A stretch of 64,000 nucleotides of DNA from Maylandia zebra. Its lineage: Eukaryota > Chordata > Actinopteri > Cichliformes > Cichlidae. Shown here piece after piece: positions 1 to 13,253 of this stretch (position 1 is the first letter of the stretch; every line of letters starts with the position of its first letter). The DNA lies in the NCBI RefSeq assembly GCF_041146795.1, contig NC_135185.1, positions 23,332,529 to 23,396,528 of the forward strand. Direction: 5' to 3'. Under the pieces are notes generated by a model. The model had not been told where the DNA came from. It made no database searches and was given only the letters and a program-made list of their open reading frames with translations. The translations under genes and the position numbers were made by a program.

Positions 1-987
1 GACCTGCAGTGAGAACAACGAAATCCCCCCCACCCCCCTCCCCATTTATCTGTACTACAATTAGTCACTCAGCTCCAGCTGAAACCTTAAGCAGTCCAAC
101 CACATGCCCGAGTTAGTGCTGCTGCTTTAGGCGTCTCCTGAGCGCTTATCTCAAAATGCATCAGAATAAAGAAATTGCTATGGTTAGCCTTAATGACAAA
201 ATTACAGCACAAACAGACAAATACTTTATGACTTTAATGATATATGTTTAAGTGTTCAGATGATTTCCATGCTGTACATGTGGACGCACTGGAGTTTGTG
301 TGATAGTTTTTGGAAGCTCTCTAATGATACAGGAATGATGCTGGGGAAAAAATATTCTATAGATGGTGCAGACATGTCATTTGCTTGCTCGTAAAATTAG
401 TTTATTAAATTAAAGTGACTCAAAACTTTGACCACAGTGTTTACGTTCCAGTTTTAAACCTGCAATTGTGATTTCTATTTCAGGGTGTAATAAACGTTTA
501 TTAATGCTTGTGCTGAATAAAAAAAGTCTCTCACGTGCAGCCTCTCGGTTGTTGACTGTCTATTTCCAGCTCTGTGTACACAAATATACACAGTGGAAAC
601 CATGATGGCAGGGATGTATATATACAGCAGTGGAGGACGGCCATATTCCTTCTGGTCATCAGGGTGACCACAGGTGGTTTCCATGTAAAATACCACTGTC
701 TGATCAGTGAATATACACCCCTGAGGGTTTTTCTCAACTGACTTTATTGCTCTTGATGTCTACAATCTGTCTAAAAATGGTTGCCTGCAAAAACTGCATT
801 GCTTGTTCTTTTCCAGTTTGAATCCCTTTGTTTAAACATTTTTTTTTAAATCTTAGTAGCAAAGTTGTCCTTGACTTTGATTCTGGTAGAGTCTGGCTCT
901 ATGATCAGACCAATCATCAGGTTGGAAGCAGAAATGTAAAAAATGAATGAGATTCTTAAAAGTCCTGTGAGAAAAAAAAGTCTGTTG
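1..987. other. 3' flank of the tgfbrap1-like gene
   Basis: This is non-coding sequence. On the minus strand it should hold the 3' UTR of the tgfbrap1-like gene. An AATAAA-type signal read on the minus strand lies at about 743-748, some 240 bases past the stop codon, with further A/T-rich candidates near 400 and 490. The short open frames at 475-740 have no recognisable content. Nothing else is seen. Confidence 0.5.
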
Positions 988-3900
988 TTATAATGCAGAG
1001 TAGCCCATGCAGCTTATGTGCACCACCTCACCTCGCAGGTTACGGACAAAGTGTGGTTCTGTAAGTTCTCTCTGGCAAACTCTACATTTCTGCTCCTTGT
1101 CCACTCTGAACTTTGTTTTTGAGACCTGCATCTGCAGACGAGAGAGTAAAAGTGCAACAGGGCTCATAAAGAAAAAGGAGAAATTCAGTGTTCACTGCAG
1201 TAAAAATGTGAACTGTATCATTAAACTCACCCAAGTGACCTTGTGCCTCAGGAGTTCCGCCTGGGCCAAAGCCTGTTGCAATCTCACCATCTGCCTCTGG
1301 TGGAAGGTTTCCCTGAGGGATACGACTAAAAACTGAGAGACCAGTTGAACAGACCAGGACTCAGGAAGGAGCTGGAGTACCTTCTCCAGTGCAAAAACAT
1401 GAGGTTGGCTGTTAAGAAGATCCACAGCTGCGCCTGTGAGATCCTTGGAGCTCAGGTAGATTTGGAGAAGAGTGAGCAGGAGGACCTCCCTGAATTGTGA
1501 GTCCTGGTCCTGGGCTGCCCTGCAGCAGTAGGCCTCTGCAGCCTGGAGGTCTTTCTCCTCATGTACAAGCATCTGCAGTGCTTGGTAGTGTTCACCAGAC
1601 CTACCAAGGAGAATGGCCTTTTCTGGGTGTAGGGTTGTTGACTTTACTCTGTCTGCAATGAGTTAAAAATCATGACGTTTACTTTAACTTGCTGCTAATT
1701 CCACAATGATTTATTTTAATACGCAAACTAATTCACACACCATACACTGTGGAGATGTTATAGAATTTGGACTCCCATAGCAGCTGCTGCAGCTTCCCTC
1801 TGGTCACCCTCACTCTTTCATCTTCCTTTTGCAGCATCTGAGTAACATATGCCAGGGCCAGACAGTTGTGATGGCTCTCTTCCTGGGGGCAGATTACATC
1901 AATCATGTCTGCGCATTTAATTTAGGTTATTAGATTAAGGAGCTGTTGGTGTACCCACCTCGCTATTTAAATCATGGATTAAGTACTCAAGATAGAAAAT
2001 CAATGCCAGTGGAAACGTCTCCAAGAATGTGAGGACATCTTGTGTTTCAAATTGACCATCTGGTGGGCGCTTGATGAAAATCTGCACACCTGTCTTTATC
2101 AAATAAAGTAAAATGTATTTAATCACTACAAATTGGTTTATAAGGCAATTTCTACAAAAAAGGTGGTGCCATTTAGAGCTGTTGACGTATACAGTCACAG
2201 ATACATTTATATTCCAATAATCTTATGGGATTTATCGGCATTTAAAACAAGAATTTAAACATAAAAAAACCTCTGGCTCTGCCACTGACTTTATGTTTGA
2301 CAAATTGCTACCATATGAGCACAAAGTGGCCCTTGGTTTTTCAATCATATCTGCCACACCCGTCATCAACTTCAGTTTCTTTAAAACAAGACGATGACAG
2401 CCAAAATGATCAGCTCAAGGCTTCAAAACAGGAGTACATAAATCACTGGTTGATGTCCACATATACAGTATATGGTTTATGTAGACCAGAGACAGATTAA
2501 AGGGAAAAAAAACACCTCACTGTTTCTTAGTAAAGCATGGGAGTGGGACCATGAATCACTTTAGCAGCTTTAATGCACTTTACCATTTATTTATTTAGCA
2601 TTTCTCAGACTCTGATGGAGGGATGGAATATGATTCTTTCTAAAGATAACCCCTCATTTGGTGTTTTGATGATAGTGGTTCAATGCACTACCAAACCTTA
2701 AAGGTCACTGCAGGTGATTCAGACAGTTTCATATGTATTTAACCATTGAGTGACTCTACTGCAGATGAGGGTATCAACGTCCTGGAAGAAGCCATTCCAC
2801 CAATCAGACAAAGCAATTCAGATTTTCCTTTAATTTGTCACTTTTCTATGTCTGCAATACATAGTTGTATTGTACAACTCTGCCCTCTGCAGTTTGGTAG
2901 TGAGTGTGAAAAATGAAAAAGGCACCTCTTGGTTTCTTTGTAAAGTCCAATCTGCAAATGCCCACACGGTGTCTTTGTCTCTGAGCTGACTGAGAGTCGC
3001 CACGATGTGTCCATATACATCTGAGCAGGAAGAATCTTTACACAAGCCATCTGTAATCTTCACCCAAGTCTGGAAGAATACAACCAGTTAAAATACACTG
3101 CTTTCATACATCAAGTTTGTGTGAACATATGTGATGTTTTTTTGGATTGGGGGGGGGGGTGTACCTTTACTGCATCAGTGTGCAGCCCGTGGCTTTCGTA
3201 GAGGGAACCTAAAGCAAAAAATCTGTAAAAGACAAAGAAAAAAAGAAAAGAAGTCAAAACGATTCTCAAAAAGTAAATTATCTGAAATAAATAATCTAAA
3301 ATCAAAAGCATGGTTGTGTCCTAAGCAAAATATTCAGATTTATAGGTGTGATTTCAGATCATTTGTATAACTAATAATGATTCATTTTCACCTGTGGTGT
3401 TGCTCCAGAACAGGGACACAGAGGTCCAGACTACACTTACTGGGAAAAGCAACAAGCTGTTGGAGTTTTTCATCATCGTTCATTTCTACATACAGTCTCA
3501 GGAGGGTGCTGTCCACTTCCTTACTGCACTTCAGGCCTCTCTCTGTCCCCCTTACTGCTCTGAGAAAATCTCCCAGGAAGGCCAGGTAATGATGAAATTT
3601 GTTTCTGTCCTCCTTCTTGAGCACCTGGAGATCTCTGCCCTTGTTTATTTGATCAAGATGAGATTGAAAGTCCTCGCTGAGACACATATCCGGGTAGAGG
3701 CGGATGATTTCTCTCGGGTCCAGCTCACCTTTACTGTTCAAGTGGGTAATAAGTATACATTTTTACATATGGAAGAAGCAGAAAGTACACATCTTTAAAG
3801 CAGTGTTCTGAGATTTATTTAGCATGTATTTTGGAGTGTTTTGTTATGGGAGAGGGAGTTTGGTCTCACATGAATAGATCTTTGGCTTGGGAAAAACCCT

Positions 3901-5876
3901 CCTGGTAAAAATGAGCAAATCCAGCCAGGCAAGTGATGGCCTTCTGTAGCTCCTGCGAGGGGAAAATAGTCTTATTTTTAAACCAGGCACATATTGTATG
4001 AGCATATTTAACGCACCAATATGTGAACTGAAATAACTGAGGCAGAAGACACTGTGACTCTCTTGAGGCTAAAATGTTACACTTCAAGAAAAACAAGTAG
4101 CAGAAAAATGGGAAATGTCTATGATTCATGATTGTGTTAATTAGCCTCTTCATCTTTAACCTGTAAGCTGAGATGTGGCACAGATTACGCTAAAAGTCAA
4201 ACGCCATCTGCTGCCTTCAGTTGCATTCATCGATATCGAATATACCTGCGTATACTCTCTGTAAGGTAACAAGTCTATGCTTTGACAGTCTGATCAATGG
4301 TAAATTCAAACCATATTATGCATTGCTAGTTGGGTTTGTAATGCATGAATCTGAAAGTCAATATGATTGTACAAAGCAGCCGGAGCTACAGCAGCACACA
4401 AGCAGGCAGCAAAAGTAAAAGATTTGGAGGCTACCTGATAACGCCAAAGCTATATTTTAAAATCAGTGTGATGTGAGTTTGCATCCTTCAGTGTGCCTAT
4501 AAATTCTGTTTCACCTTGTATGAGTCAAGTGGATGACGGCTTTGAGCCCCTTCCAGCAGCAATAAGGCCTCCTCAACCCTTTGGTGCCTTACAAGTGCCT
4601 GGATCTGCTCTTCGAATGGCACCAGGCTCAGGCTGAAAATGTCTCTCTCTGTGAACACTAACACACCATCTGAGGGGACATTTGCTTTTGGTTTTTAGAA
4701 ACTCTCAGAAGGCGCAAGAACGACTGACTATATCTGAGCAAACTGAGACAAACATGACTACGTCTTTTAAAAACAAAAGCAGGCTCTTTGCGATTAATCT
4801 GACCTGGATCAGATGAGAAACTGATGTCGCTGGATTTACCTGAAGTGGAAAGTAGACCCCTTGCTCCAGTGAGACTCACAGTCTGTTTGCGTTGCTGATC
4901 CAACATGCTGTAAACAGACAACAGTTCGGGCTGCAGGCTTAGGACGTAAGGGAAACATGCCCCGGCTGCCAGCACCTCCTGAGGCCACTGAAGGGGAGGG
5001 CGCTGGCATATCCCTGTCTTCATCACAAACATGCCTGAGGGATGAGAATGGAGAAATGATATCTTGGCAAAATAAATATCCTCTGGCTAGATGGATTAAT
5101 GACTTATGAGTGATATGAAATGAGCTGTTTTAGAAGCTAAGCATAATGGCACATGAATGTAAAGCCTGTTGGATATTTTGGCAGCTCTTACCTAAAAATT
5201 CGGGCCCATTCAAGAGGAATTCTCCTTCTCCCAGTGAGGTAACGATAACATGCTGCCTGCTGTGATTATGAGGAAAGAGCTCCTCACAGTTGCCAGTCTG
5301 AATATCACAGAGGAGGTACCTGTCACTGGTGGCAAGACACAGAGTTGCACCATCCACCGCCAAGGCCACAGGGTCTTGGAGCACAGAGACTTCCTTTACA
5401 ACCTCCCACCTGTCCACTCCCACCACATGGATCCGGAGCACTTTCCTGCGGCTGGAAGACGTCACCATCTGCACACATGTCCCCTCCGATGCGAGCAATG
5501 AGTCGCACACCTCAAACAAAGACACATGCTGGATCTTCTTCAGAGCAGGAACAGGCTCTAAGGAAAACATGTTGAGGGCAGTAACGCTCCGGTCCCACAG
5601 GACCAGCAGATGGTTGAAAAGTGGGACTGCCCTCAGTTGATTTACAGAGTTGCTTGAGCCTAGTTTTCTTGCCCTACCTTCTCTGATTTTGGTCAGGCCA
5701 GGGCTCTTGTCTCCATTTGTGCTGCTTGTCAGAATGAGGTGTTGGACTGTTGCATCTTTAGTCCCTATGTAAACATTTTGGTCATAGCACTCAAGGCACT
5801 GGATGCAGGATTTGTCCTCTTTCGAGACTGCTCGTTTTTCATATATGTGAGCTTGTCTGAAGGCACTAAAAGCCAT
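988..5876 (-). CDS. tgfbrap1: TGF-beta receptor-associated protein 1 homolog (Vps3-type CORVET subunit), 11 coding exons
   Basis: The product resembles vertebrate TGFBRAP1, the Vps3-like subunit of the endosomal CORVET tethering complex. Exons by phase-consistent GT-AG sites, in transcript order: 5192-5876, 4840-5034, 4515-4669, 3870-3952, 3392-3733, 3165-3222, 2926-3069, 1959-2081, 1741-1882, 1231-1652, 988-1131. They total 2493 bases, about 830 aa, against about 860 in human. The first exons encode a CNH (citron homology) domain (NVYIGTKDATVQHLIL, then FPYVLSLQPELLSVYSMLDQ). The middle is clathrin-heavy-chain-like helical repeat. The last exon carries a Vps39_2-type zinc finger with CRVC and HISC. 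The start at 5876 fits the human N-terminus. A possible 5' UTR exon has its donor at 5994. The acceptor at 2082 is the least certain junction. The protein is fairly divergent and sits beside fhl5, so it may be a paralog of the FHL2-linked TGFBRAP1 rather than its ortholog. Confidence 0.9.
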
Positions 5877-6640
5877 TGCAAAAAAGTATTAATGTTGAAT
5901 AATGGGATGCAGTTCAAGCAGAAGAAAAAGGAGTTCTTTCAAAAGTCACTGATATATGCTTAAATCAGAGCTAAACACAGTAAGATGTTCCTACCTCTCT
6001 GTTGTCCAACCTTCCTCTAATTCCTCTACAAGTTTATGAAGTGTAAAAAAGTTACAACTCCCCCCATGTGACTATATCCTGACAGGAAATCTATGTCAGC
6101 ATTTTTTACCGCTCATCCTGCCATGTGAGGACACTTACACAACTCATCCAACAGCCTCACCAAGAAAACCAACTTTTACAAGTTCATGGTGAAGAAGATG
6201 GATATTTTTGAGGTGGCCACAGTTACGGCTTCTTGTGTTCTTGGTATGCGCGTAGGGCTGAAGCGGTCACTTTGGTCAGTGGATAATGGACAAGCAGAAG
6301 CGATCTGCTGATCGTGGTTTGTTTGAGTTTGTTTACAATGTCCGTGAGATGGGTGTGATGAGGTCAAGAGGCAACAGAAACACAGCAAGGGGAATTGTTT
6401 TATAGTGATGATTGCCCCAAGGATGACTAAGAGAAGACACTGTGGTCATAAAAACAGAAAAAAAACCTACCACCGCAGCTATATCTGTTACAGTGAACTT
6501 TGTGCCCTCTGTCCTCACTATGGAATTTGAGTTAAATATACAAAAGGCCCGGAGCAGATTAAGTTATGATGAGATGAACAAAAGCAGTACTAAAAAAGAT
6601 CTATATGGCAAGACATATTTCACCTGAGGCAAATCCAAAA
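5877..6640. other. tgfbrap1-like 5' region and spacer to fhl5
   Basis: A good minus-strand splice donor (exon ...GAGAG then GTAGG) sits at about 5993-5995. This suggests a non-coding first exon reaching to about 6060 and spliced to the coding exon that begins near 5876. The remaining sequence up to the fhl5 poly(A) signal holds no gene that I can see. The open frames at 6176-6627 have no recognised similarity. Confidence 0.35.
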
Positions 6641-6644
6641 ATCA

Positions 6645-6978
6645 TGCATCATTTATTGTTTCTTTAGTGTGGATACGTTTATATCTAGGCACAACAGATG
6701 TACAATAAACTGCATCAGACAGCTAATGATTGCTTTGTCATCAAGAAAAACATACATGCCAGATTAACTTTAAAATCTGTGTGTGGGTGTGTGTGAGTGA
6801 CATACAAGAGATAATGTCTTCTTTTTAAAAAAAAAAAAAACACACTAAAATAATGACACTTGAAGGCTTTTTATGTGCAAGGCATTCTTGTGCGAGACTT
6901 TCGTAGATCCACAGTATTTCTATCAGACAGCAGGCGTTGTTGTCATTTGGGTAGAGCTGTGATCCTGGCATGTAAAGG
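6645..6978 (-). other. fhl5 3' UTR with poly(A) signal
   Basis: The fhl5 stop codon is at 6979-6981. Reading the minus strand beyond it, the first good AATAAA is at about 6651-6656, giving a 3' UTR of roughly 330 bases. A short A-tract at 6826-6840 (a T-run on the minus strand) lies inside it. Confidence 0.4.
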
Positions 6979-8700
6979 TCATTTGTCCCTCCCGCAGTCA
7001 GTGCACAAAATGTTGTCACGCTGGGTGAGGAAGCCACGCCCCACCAGTGACACAGAGCACTGCATGCAGGTGAAACACTCACTGTGCCACTGGCGTTCCT
7101 CAAAGGAGATGTACTTGGCTCCTGCCAGACCTGCATGCATCAGAGAGCCATGCATTTATGTCAATGTAAAATCATCACCTTGTGTTGCTAACACTCCCTC
7201 GACAACACAAACTTAAAAGCTTAAATGTGAGTAGAATGAAAACTCACTAGTAATGGGCTTGGTGCAGCCCACACACTTCTTTGCGTATAGGTTGCTGAAG
7301 CACTCCAGGCAGTAGGGGTAATTTTCTCTGGTGGTGAAGCGCTGGCCTGACAGCTGCTTTCTGCATCCAATGCACAGAAAACACTCGCGGTGCCAGGGCT
7401 TCTCTTGGTAGGTCACCCCACCTGTTGTGATGGCCTAGAAGAAGCACAAGCAAGAGAAATAGAGCGCTTAGCAAAAAGAGACATACAGTGCTATTCCCAT
7501 TTCTTCTCTTTATTCTCCTCCCTGCAGTGTGACTAACACAAAAATGCCAGAGTCAGGGGGATTTACTGTAGCACTCAATACACGTAATCCACTCAGCTGT
7601 AACCCTACCTTCTTACAAGCGGAGCACTGGTATGCAAACTGCTTCTCGAAGCAGGCCACACAGAAGTAACCGGTGTCTTTAGGGATGAAGGACTTGGTTC
7701 CTATTGGCTGCTGGCAGCGGTGACACAGGAAGCAGGTCTCATGCCAGCTGTTCCCCTTGTATTCCATTTTGCGGGAACCTGGCACACGGGACGAGAGCAG
7801 CTTAGTCAGCATATGGTCCCTCTATGACAGAAACACACCGCGGCCCAAAGCTGGCCTGCTTTGTCTGCAGGGAGGGGATGATGCAACTGAAATAATCTTG
7901 GAAAGAATTTTAGGCAAAGGAAGAAATTCTAGTCTTTTGAACTCTTTTTTTCCCCCAATAAGAAATAAATGTGTGTAATAAATGTGTGTAATAAAAACTT
8001 GTTGAATTTAGATTTTCCCAGGCATATCTTTTTGTTCATTGTAGCTTCAAAGTCGATACTTTAAGAGGTTTCACCAATTCATTGCTGCCTTATCCTTAAA
8101 TTTTAGCCATAACCTCTGAATATATATTTAACACTATATTATGATCTAGCTTTCAGGTGACATTATCCAGTACCATCATCACTGCATGTACCTGGCATGA
8201 TGGTTTTCTTGCAGGTGGTACACTTGGAGGAGTAATCCTGTGCATGGCACTCAGTGCAGAGCAACAAATCATCCTTGGCGGCAAAGGCCTTTTCCACTAG
8301 AGAGCGGCTGCACTTGCCACACTTGAAGCACTGCTCGTGCCAGTGACGATCCTTATAGGAGAGATCCTGCAAATATTTTGCATGTGATTATTATTGATGT
8401 TCTGTAAGGCTAATGGTTCATTTAACAGCTCTAAAACTGAAATCCTTCCACATTTCTCATCTACAGACTCAAACCACTAACCTCACATTCTCATCTCGCA
8501 CTACACTATTCTCACTGTCTACACTGTTGCTTCCTTACCTTGCAGTTACAGCCGATTGGTAAGGAGCATGCCTCGCAGTTGTTAGCGAACAAGTTCTCGT
8601 AGCACTTAGTGCAGTACTGCGTGTCATCTTTCATTATGTACTTCTTCCCCAGCAGGGAGTCTTTGCAGTAATGGCAGTCTAAACGCTCGCTGGTGGGCAT
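6979..8700 (-). CDS. fhl5: four and a half LIM domains protein, best read as FHL5
   Basis: FHL proteins are scaffolds and transcription co-factors of muscle and germ cells made only of LIM zinc-binding domains. Coding exons: 8539-8700, 8192-8366, 7609-7778, 7248-7434, 6979-7130. All have GT-AG borders and consistent phase, and total 846 bases, 281 aa (human FHL2 279, FHL5 284). The N-terminal half LIM (DCHYCKDSLLGKKY) is followed by four full LIM domains with the usual Cys/His spacing, such as HWHEQCFKCGKC, SWHETCFLCHRC, PWHRECFLCIGC and QWHSECFTCMQC, ending CTDCGRDK. Residues such as LLGKKYIMKDD, LVEKAFAAKDD and CFEKQFAYQC favour FHL5 over FHL2, while GQRFTTRENYPYC is closer to FHL2. Position beside fut9 and manea, as in human 6q16, supports fhl5. 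The coding exon is entered by an acceptor at 8719-8720, joined to a non-coding exon ending at 8915. Confidence 0.88.
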
Positions 8701-8914
8701 CTTATTTGCTTTTCTTAGCTGCAGGTCAAAGAGAGCAGAAGGATAAAAAAATGAACAATAAGGAAGAACAGGAGAGATAGGGAAAAGTAATAATAGTCCA
8801 GGCAATTTATCCTCTTTCTCATCAAGCAAGTAAAGAGGACAAGCAATTTCCCCTTCTTTCAAAAATAATTTAAAGGGGAAAAAAACAACAGTGTTGTATT
8901 AAAGAGTTCTCTAC

Positions 8915-9060
8915 CTCAGTTGATTCAGGGTGAGGATGAGACTGAAGCCAGAGACTGCAGAGGCACAGGGATGGGGCAGGGATGAAAAGGGGTCAGGCAG
9001 GATTATGGGGTATCCACTAGGGGGGCTCTTCTATAAATACAGGCCCTCTTATTAGCAGTG
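8915..9060 (-). promoter_or_regulatory. fhl5 non-coding first exon and candidate core promoter
   Basis: A minus-strand donor (CTGAG then GTAGAG) lies at 8914, upstream of the fhl5 coding exon. At 9031-9040 the minus strand reads GTATTTATAG, an A/T-box that could serve as a TATA element and is one base from a MEF2 consensus. The start site would then fall near 9000. The placement is inferred from spacing only. Confidence 0.35.
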
Positions 9061-9867
9061 ATCTCCGGGGAGAATGGGCATACTTCACTGCATCGTTCTG
9101 CACCTTTTAAGGGAGTTGATGGTGTGCTGATCTCTAAGCCTTTGGACTGATTTATTCTTTGTTGTCTCATCCCCCGAATGCAAAAAAGCAGAGATTTGCA
9201 ACTTTAGCACAAGAAGATTACTGTTGGGAAACATGACTGACCACCATATAAATAATGTAAGGCTTCCAAATCAGTTTCACATGTATACAGACAGTACATT
9301 AAAAGAGAAGATTTGAGCTTGAAAATGTTAAATCTTTTCTACACACTATTATCAGCTTGGACAGTGGTACCACAGCAGAGATAGTTAGTCATTTGGATGC
9401 TGTAACATGTCTGGACACACTTGTGGCCTTTGTCAGTGCCTCCTACACACACAAGCAGTTGCAGATGGCTTATGAGAAGTAGGTGCCAGCAGCTTTGTGA
9501 CTGCCAGGTACTGAACTATATTGCCAGGACCTCTCAGTGGCTATTGAGAGCACCTTGGCAGCACTTCAGAAGGGTGAAGCTGCGTGCTTGTGGGCCTTCA
9601 ATCCATCCCCAGCAAAATAAGAGAGGAGGAGCAGTAATGACAGTTTAAATGGTGACCATCCTGCTAATAGCGATACTCTTGTTACTCCTCTCGTTCTTTC
9701 CTACCCGTTTAAACATTTAAATTCACCTACGTCTTTGATTGACGGTTGACTAATTGTATTTGAATCATGGAACATATGCTCCGATCAGTTTTCCAAAGGA
9801 TCAGGGGAGCAGACATCTTCATAAAAATAGCCTGGGAAGACCACCAGCCCGACCCACTGGTTTAATC

Positions 9868-9936
<69 letters not shown>

Positions 9937-12900
9937 AAGGTCAGTGACAGTGATGAGGCTGACAGGAATGCAGTTTTGTGTAGATGAACTCTATTCCCCT
10001 TTGTCTTCTCCCTACATTAACTCCAGTAGCACTCCTTGTGAAGAAATTCATCTAGAATTACACTCTGGTACTAAATCCATTTTGGGATCAGCAGATGATG
10101 CTGGTACATGGTTTTGCAGTGTATGTAGGCGGTATCTACAAACCTCTGAGGGATAATGTAACACCATGCTATTTTTTTTTACCTACGCTATATGTGTTAT
10201 GTTAGGCTTTAAGCACAAAATATCAATTTCATGTCAGTAATTCAGGCAGGTTTTTTGTAATACATTTAAATATGTATATATATTTCTGATTTCAAGTCAT
10301 AGCATCCTTCAGGTTCTTCTTAATTCTAAGCAGATCCACTGGATTACACCAAATTGTCTGGTGCTCTGGATTAAGTTATCACTGTATTGAATCCTTGTCT
10401 CCCGCTGCTCTTCATACAGTAGCAGTGGCTGCAAATCAAAAAGCCACACAAAATGTAAACAAACCAAGCAACCCAACTGTAGGACCAGTGCGGCCACTGC
10501 CTTGCGAAAGCTTCTAATCTTTGTTGCATTGCTTCTCTGTATGTCTGTCGTCATGTGACACGCAGGCAGGGAGGAGGTGACCTATATTCTCCACCAAACA
10601 AAAACTCTTACTCCTCTCCCTGAGTGTGTTGCCATAATACGAAAACCATGAGAAATAAATTGCATGTCAACCGCCAGTGTTATTCATTGGATATTAAAGC
10701 GGAGATTATTGTTTATTGCAGCTCTATCTGATAATCTGTGCAGGCATGGTTGTGATTTTATTATCGTGGCTTTGATTTGTATCTGATGGGAAGCAGGTGC
10801 TGGTTGTTGTCTCTTGGATTATTAACTTCTAGAGCAGACAGCGCCAACTCTGCCAAGCAAAGAGCTTGCTGATCTTGCATATTCCTTTTTGCCCGCATAA
10901 TCCTCTGAAGTCAGCAAGTGGGCAACTGCCAACAGATTTCTTATGTGGCCTGTCAAGCCCCAATAAATAGGCCTTTATTTGACCTGGACTCAGGTGTCCT
11001 CTTATCTTAATGTATTCAGGCTTTACAATAATCAAATGATCGCAGAGAAGAAGAGAAGCATTTACTTTGGTGGCTCCTTTGAGGTGGTGACTTGTTGTAG
11101 ACTGAGACAGATCAACACGACACAGTTGCATCTCTCTGAAGCACAAAAGCCTCACTGCACCAAAGCTGACAGCTGGTTGGCATGGTGATGACAGCATAAG
11201 TGGGATCCATTAGATTGAGATGAGGAGCTGCCCCAGTAGTTAATAAGTGGACTCACAGAAAGCTGCCCTTTGAGCAGGCCTCTGTGCTTTTCTGCCATGT
11301 GGAGAGTCTGCTTTCAACACAATATTTCTAACTGAACAGGATAGCCACACTGGGGGGTCGCTGGGGGGAGGAAGATACAATCTACTAAGTCTACAATCTC
11401 ACAAAACATTACACCCCTTCAGGGAGGCCCCGTGAATGCCGGGGTAATGCCTTCACCAACTCTGCTCCTCAATCCACACTCTAGTTCTCACCAAAGTGAG
11501 TCATGGTATGAGCAAGTGACAAGATGTGCTACAGAGCCAGAAATCTGATCGCATTACTAAAGAGGAGACAGAATTGTCACCTCTTAGGCATGTAGAGCCG
11601 GAGACTTTGTAGAAGAAGGACTTTGATACAACCCACTGAAATGTTCTCTGGTGACTTGCCTTATTTTGTGGTATTTGGATCAGCTGTAGGTAAAGTTAGC
11701 GTTTCACTTCGAATGACAGTGTAGTGCTGAATGTTAGAATTTTTGTAGGCATTTGGAAGTATTTAAATTCTAACATGCCTTCTAGAAAGCTTCTCTTCTT
11801 TCTTCTGTGTTCGGCAACACCGTCCTGTAATGGTAGCTTCATGCTTACTGAAAGACAAGCAGTGAAGCATAAATAAACAAGTGTAATGTAAACATGCTTC
11901 AGATTCTTAGACAATTATAAAAAAAAAACCCACACACTCATTAGTGTGGTAGGAATTTAAATGTTTAAAAAAATAGCTGGTGGGAAATTTTGGAACTAAT
12001 TAGGTTAATTGGCAACACATCAGTGTTGGTTTTGGGTGTTGGTATTGGGTATCTTAGAGAGGCATAGTTTTTCAAAAGTGGGCAGAGGTTCACCAGTCTA
12101 CAAAAAACTACATCTAACATAACAGTTATCGTCTAGACTGCATAATATCATCAAAATATTCTGGGAGAATCTTATGGAGAAATTCTCAGATTAAACATTT
12201 TCAGTTTTCTGTGTTTTATACAGTGAAAAATGTGGATTTGTGAGATTTCCTAATCACTATATTCTGTTTTTATTTACAGTTTAGGCAGCTTCCTTTTTTG
12301 GAAATGGGGTTGTTAAAAAAAAAAAAACTAGGATAGAGGCTAGAAGGAAGATGAAAGGAAATGCAAAGTGCAAAGTGAGTGATAATTACCTCCAGGTTCA
12401 TCGGTACAAGTCATCTCTGATATGACCATTGTGAAATGTTCTGTATTGTGTGCAACAGAGCAAATGTGAAATCTACAGTTAGGGACAGTGACCCTTGTCT
12501 GTGGCACGGACAATCTCCCCACCACCGTCTGAACTTTCACATTAATCCCCAATTGACATGGATGGATTATTTCTGCCACTGATCTCAGCAACACCCATGT
12601 TGACCTGTGGCGTTGAGTGGAGGTACTTGACAAAACTGTGTCATCTCTGCGTGGTGTATTGGATGACTGGAAATACCAAAGTACCAGTGAGGATATGGGG
12701 TAACTAACAACAGCCGGAAGATTGATTTGTAACCACCACAACACTCTCTCGTCCCTCTCATCAATCAGTTATCAAGGCTTTTGGATGGCTATTTATACCG
12801 CCGCCTGCATTACATGGCAATGTAGAACAGTGTGGGCATTGAGTGTGGAAATGACATTTGATATAGATGCAAGAATGCACATTAGGCAGCATCCTGCAAA

Positions 12901-12969
12901 ATATTTCAAGCCAATTCTCATTTTTAACTTGAAAAATGAGAATGTTGACATAATATTTATAAGACAAAT
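9061..12969. other. gene-poor spacer between fhl5 and duplication unit A
   Basis: No exon with family similarity was found. The stretch holds one long CA repeat at 9871-9934. A minus-strand open frame of 134 codons at 12340-12744 has no recognisable domain. Scattered poly(A/T) runs are present. Conserved non-coding elements could be hidden here but cannot be judged from one sequence. Confidence 0.5.
9871..9934. repeat. (CA)32 microsatellite
   Basis: This is an uninterrupted CA dinucleotide run of 64 bases in the spacer upstream of fhl5. Confidence 0.98.
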
Positions 12970-13253
12970 TTAAAGGAATAGTTAGGAAATAAGCTTATTT
13001 GCTTTCCTGCCAAGATGCAACTGATACAAATGTCATGTCTGTGTAAACGCTATGACACTACGGCAGCAGCTGTTTAGCCTAGCTTAGCTTAGCTTAGCAT
13101 AGTTACAGGGGAAACAGCTGTATGGGGATTAAACAGGTATTTGTTTAACCCCATTTAAAATGGTTGTGCTGCTTTTATAGAGCTCAGCTTCACTACAAGA
13201 GTTTGTTTGTTTTCAATTTTTATGCTAAGTTATGCTGGCTAGCTGGGTTTATA

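Noticed and set aside
6979-8700. Naming the LIM gene fhl2
   Set aside because: The nearby tgfbrap1-like gene pointed to FHL2, but several residues and the fut9-manea neighbourhood fit FHL5 better. A tree would settle it.
12340-12744. 134-codon minus-strand open frame
   Set aside because: There is no recognisable domain or splice context and no match to fut9 or fhl5 upstream exons.
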